Of a stretch of 64,000 nt of DNA, positions 63,433-64,000 are shown in pieces; position 1 is the stretch's first letter; every line of letters begins with the position of its first letter. The translations under genes were made by a program, and so were the position numbers. The notes below the pieces were generated by a model. That model did not search any database, had not been told where the DNA came from, and worked only from the letters and a program-made list of their open reading frames with translations. Where the stretch lies: positions 4,617,001-4,681,000 of the forward strand of contig NZ_CP133262.1 of NCBI RefSeq assembly GCF_030915405.1, given 5' to 3'. This DNA is from Neobacillus nitrireducens (GTDB lineage: Bacteria; Bacillota; Bacilli; Bacillales; Cytobacillaceae).

Positions 63433-64000
63433 ATGCTTAAAAATAAGTTGTTGGCATTATTCGTAATCGGATCATTCTTAACGAATTTCATCATCCCAAA
63501 AGCTAGTGCTGAAACAGCCTTTCAGGCGGAAAAATTTCCTTTTAAGGAGATGCAAGTTCAAGTAATGCCAGAGTTTGATTATCCTGAAGGTTGGTCGCGA
63601 GAAACCCCATCCTTGTTAGTGGGTCAATATGGAACGATTACCAATAAAAGTGGTCAAGATTATAATGGAAAGATTGAAATTCCTGTACCAGCATCGGAAA
63701 AAGGCTTTGAGGCCTTCTTGGTAGCAGAATTCCCAGAAAAAGATAAGCCTGAAGTTCAGCGCCCATATGATGTCGATAAAGAAAACGGAATCATAACATG
63801 GAAGCCAGCCAAGGCGATTAAGAATAATGAAACCTACGAATTTGTAATTGAGTATTATACTAAGTCAATTGACGTAAAGGACAACAAGGCCTTTACATAT
63901 GAACTTAAAAATAAAGCTGACATCGGGATTTTAGATGTTATCTTCTATGCCCCAATGGATGCTAAAGAAATAAAAATTGAGCCAAAAGCAGAAAACAATT
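63433..64000 (+). CDS. Secreted protein, 3' end outside the window
   Basis: 189 residues are visible and the frame is still open at the window end. Signal peptide MLKNKLLALFVIGSFL... with cleavage near ASAETA; then beta-rich sequence (GQYGTITNKSGQDYNGKIEI, TWKPAKAIKNNETYEFVIEY), which looks like an immunoglobulin-like extracellular domain. No cysteine seen so far. AAGGAGG precedes the ATG. I do not recognise the family. Separate transcript from the cytochrome, but probably the same accessory block. Confidence 0.8.
   Translation, partial: MLKNKLLALFVIGSFLTNFIIPKASAETAFQAEKFPFKEMQVQVMPEFDYPEGWSRETPSLLVGQYGTITNKSGQDYNGKIEIPVPASEKGFEAFLVAEFPEKDKPEVQRPYDVDKENGIITWKPAKAIKNNETYEFVIEYYTKSIDVKDNKAFTYELKNKADIGILDVIFYAPMDAKEIKIEPKAENN

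Overview
The window is a stretch of low-GC chromosome from an endospore-type Bacillaceae. Gene order follows the Bacillus subtilis sigA to efp region almost gene by gene: dnaG-sigA-cccA-trmK-yqfO-ispH-yqfQ-cshB-nfo-yqfT, then yqfW/yqfX/ispG/yqfZ, sodA-yqgE-pbpA-pst, rpmG-yqgN, glpG-yqgQ-glcK-yqgU-yqgV-yqgW-yqgX, yqzE-comG, yqhG-yqhH-gcv-yqhL-lipM, and yqhO to yqhT-efp. Extra genes relative to B. subtilis (znuCB-zur, fnr, phoU, a DUF92 gene, ldh, class II nrdJ, a cytochrome module after efp) point to a Neobacillus- or Bacillus-like relative with anaerobic or micro-oxic capacity. The genus is an inference.

Layout. 1-9209: end of dnaG, sigma A, cytochrome c550, tRNA and isoprenoid enzymes, RNA helicase, endonuclease IV. 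9302-11443: zinc uptake operon znuC-znuB-zur with a strong promoter and a Zur-like box. 11453-21168: small conserved Bacillus genes, ispG, an Fnr with a C-terminal cysteine cluster, Mn-SOD, an MFS transporter and a cell-shape transpeptidase. 21224-26459: a Pho-box-controlled pst operon with twin pstB genes and phoU. 26621-38368: an orphan gene behind a Fur-family-like box, L33, folate enzyme, lactate dehydrogenase, rhomboid protease, glucokinase, small conserved genes, a MidA-like methyltransferase and a cysteine-containing winged-helix regulator. 38601-45654 (minus strand): the comG DNA-uptake pseudopilus operon, carrying a Bacillus-type repeat between comGB and comGC, then yqhG/yqhH. 45838-51559: tandem glycine riboswitch, gcvT-gcvPA-gcvPB, a rhodanese and lipM. 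51675-55606: cobalamin-dependent ribonucleotide reductase, split by a 1150-nt group I intron that carries a broken HNH endonuclease gene. 55766-61252: NlpC/P60 hydrolase, patatin, yqhP/Q/R, peptidase and EF-P.

The most interesting part is after efp. At 61998-62447 a PCYCGC-type lipoprotein gene has one in-frame TGA at codon 105. It sits exactly where a CxxC would be expected (U-D-T-C). A hairpin with a G-containing loop follows 21 nt later, and the frame stays open and family-like to a natural stop next to the SD of the following cytochrome gene. This looks like a selenocysteine lipoprotein in a small extracytoplasmic redox module with a membrane protein, a dihaem cytochrome c and a secreted protein cut by the window end.

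Other points worth attention are the intron at the conserved APTG/STGT site of nrdJ, a probable NrdR box in its promoter, a probable AUU start for comGA, and several long inverted repeats with regulatory placement. No rRNA, tRNA, CRISPR array or insertion sequence transposase was seen.
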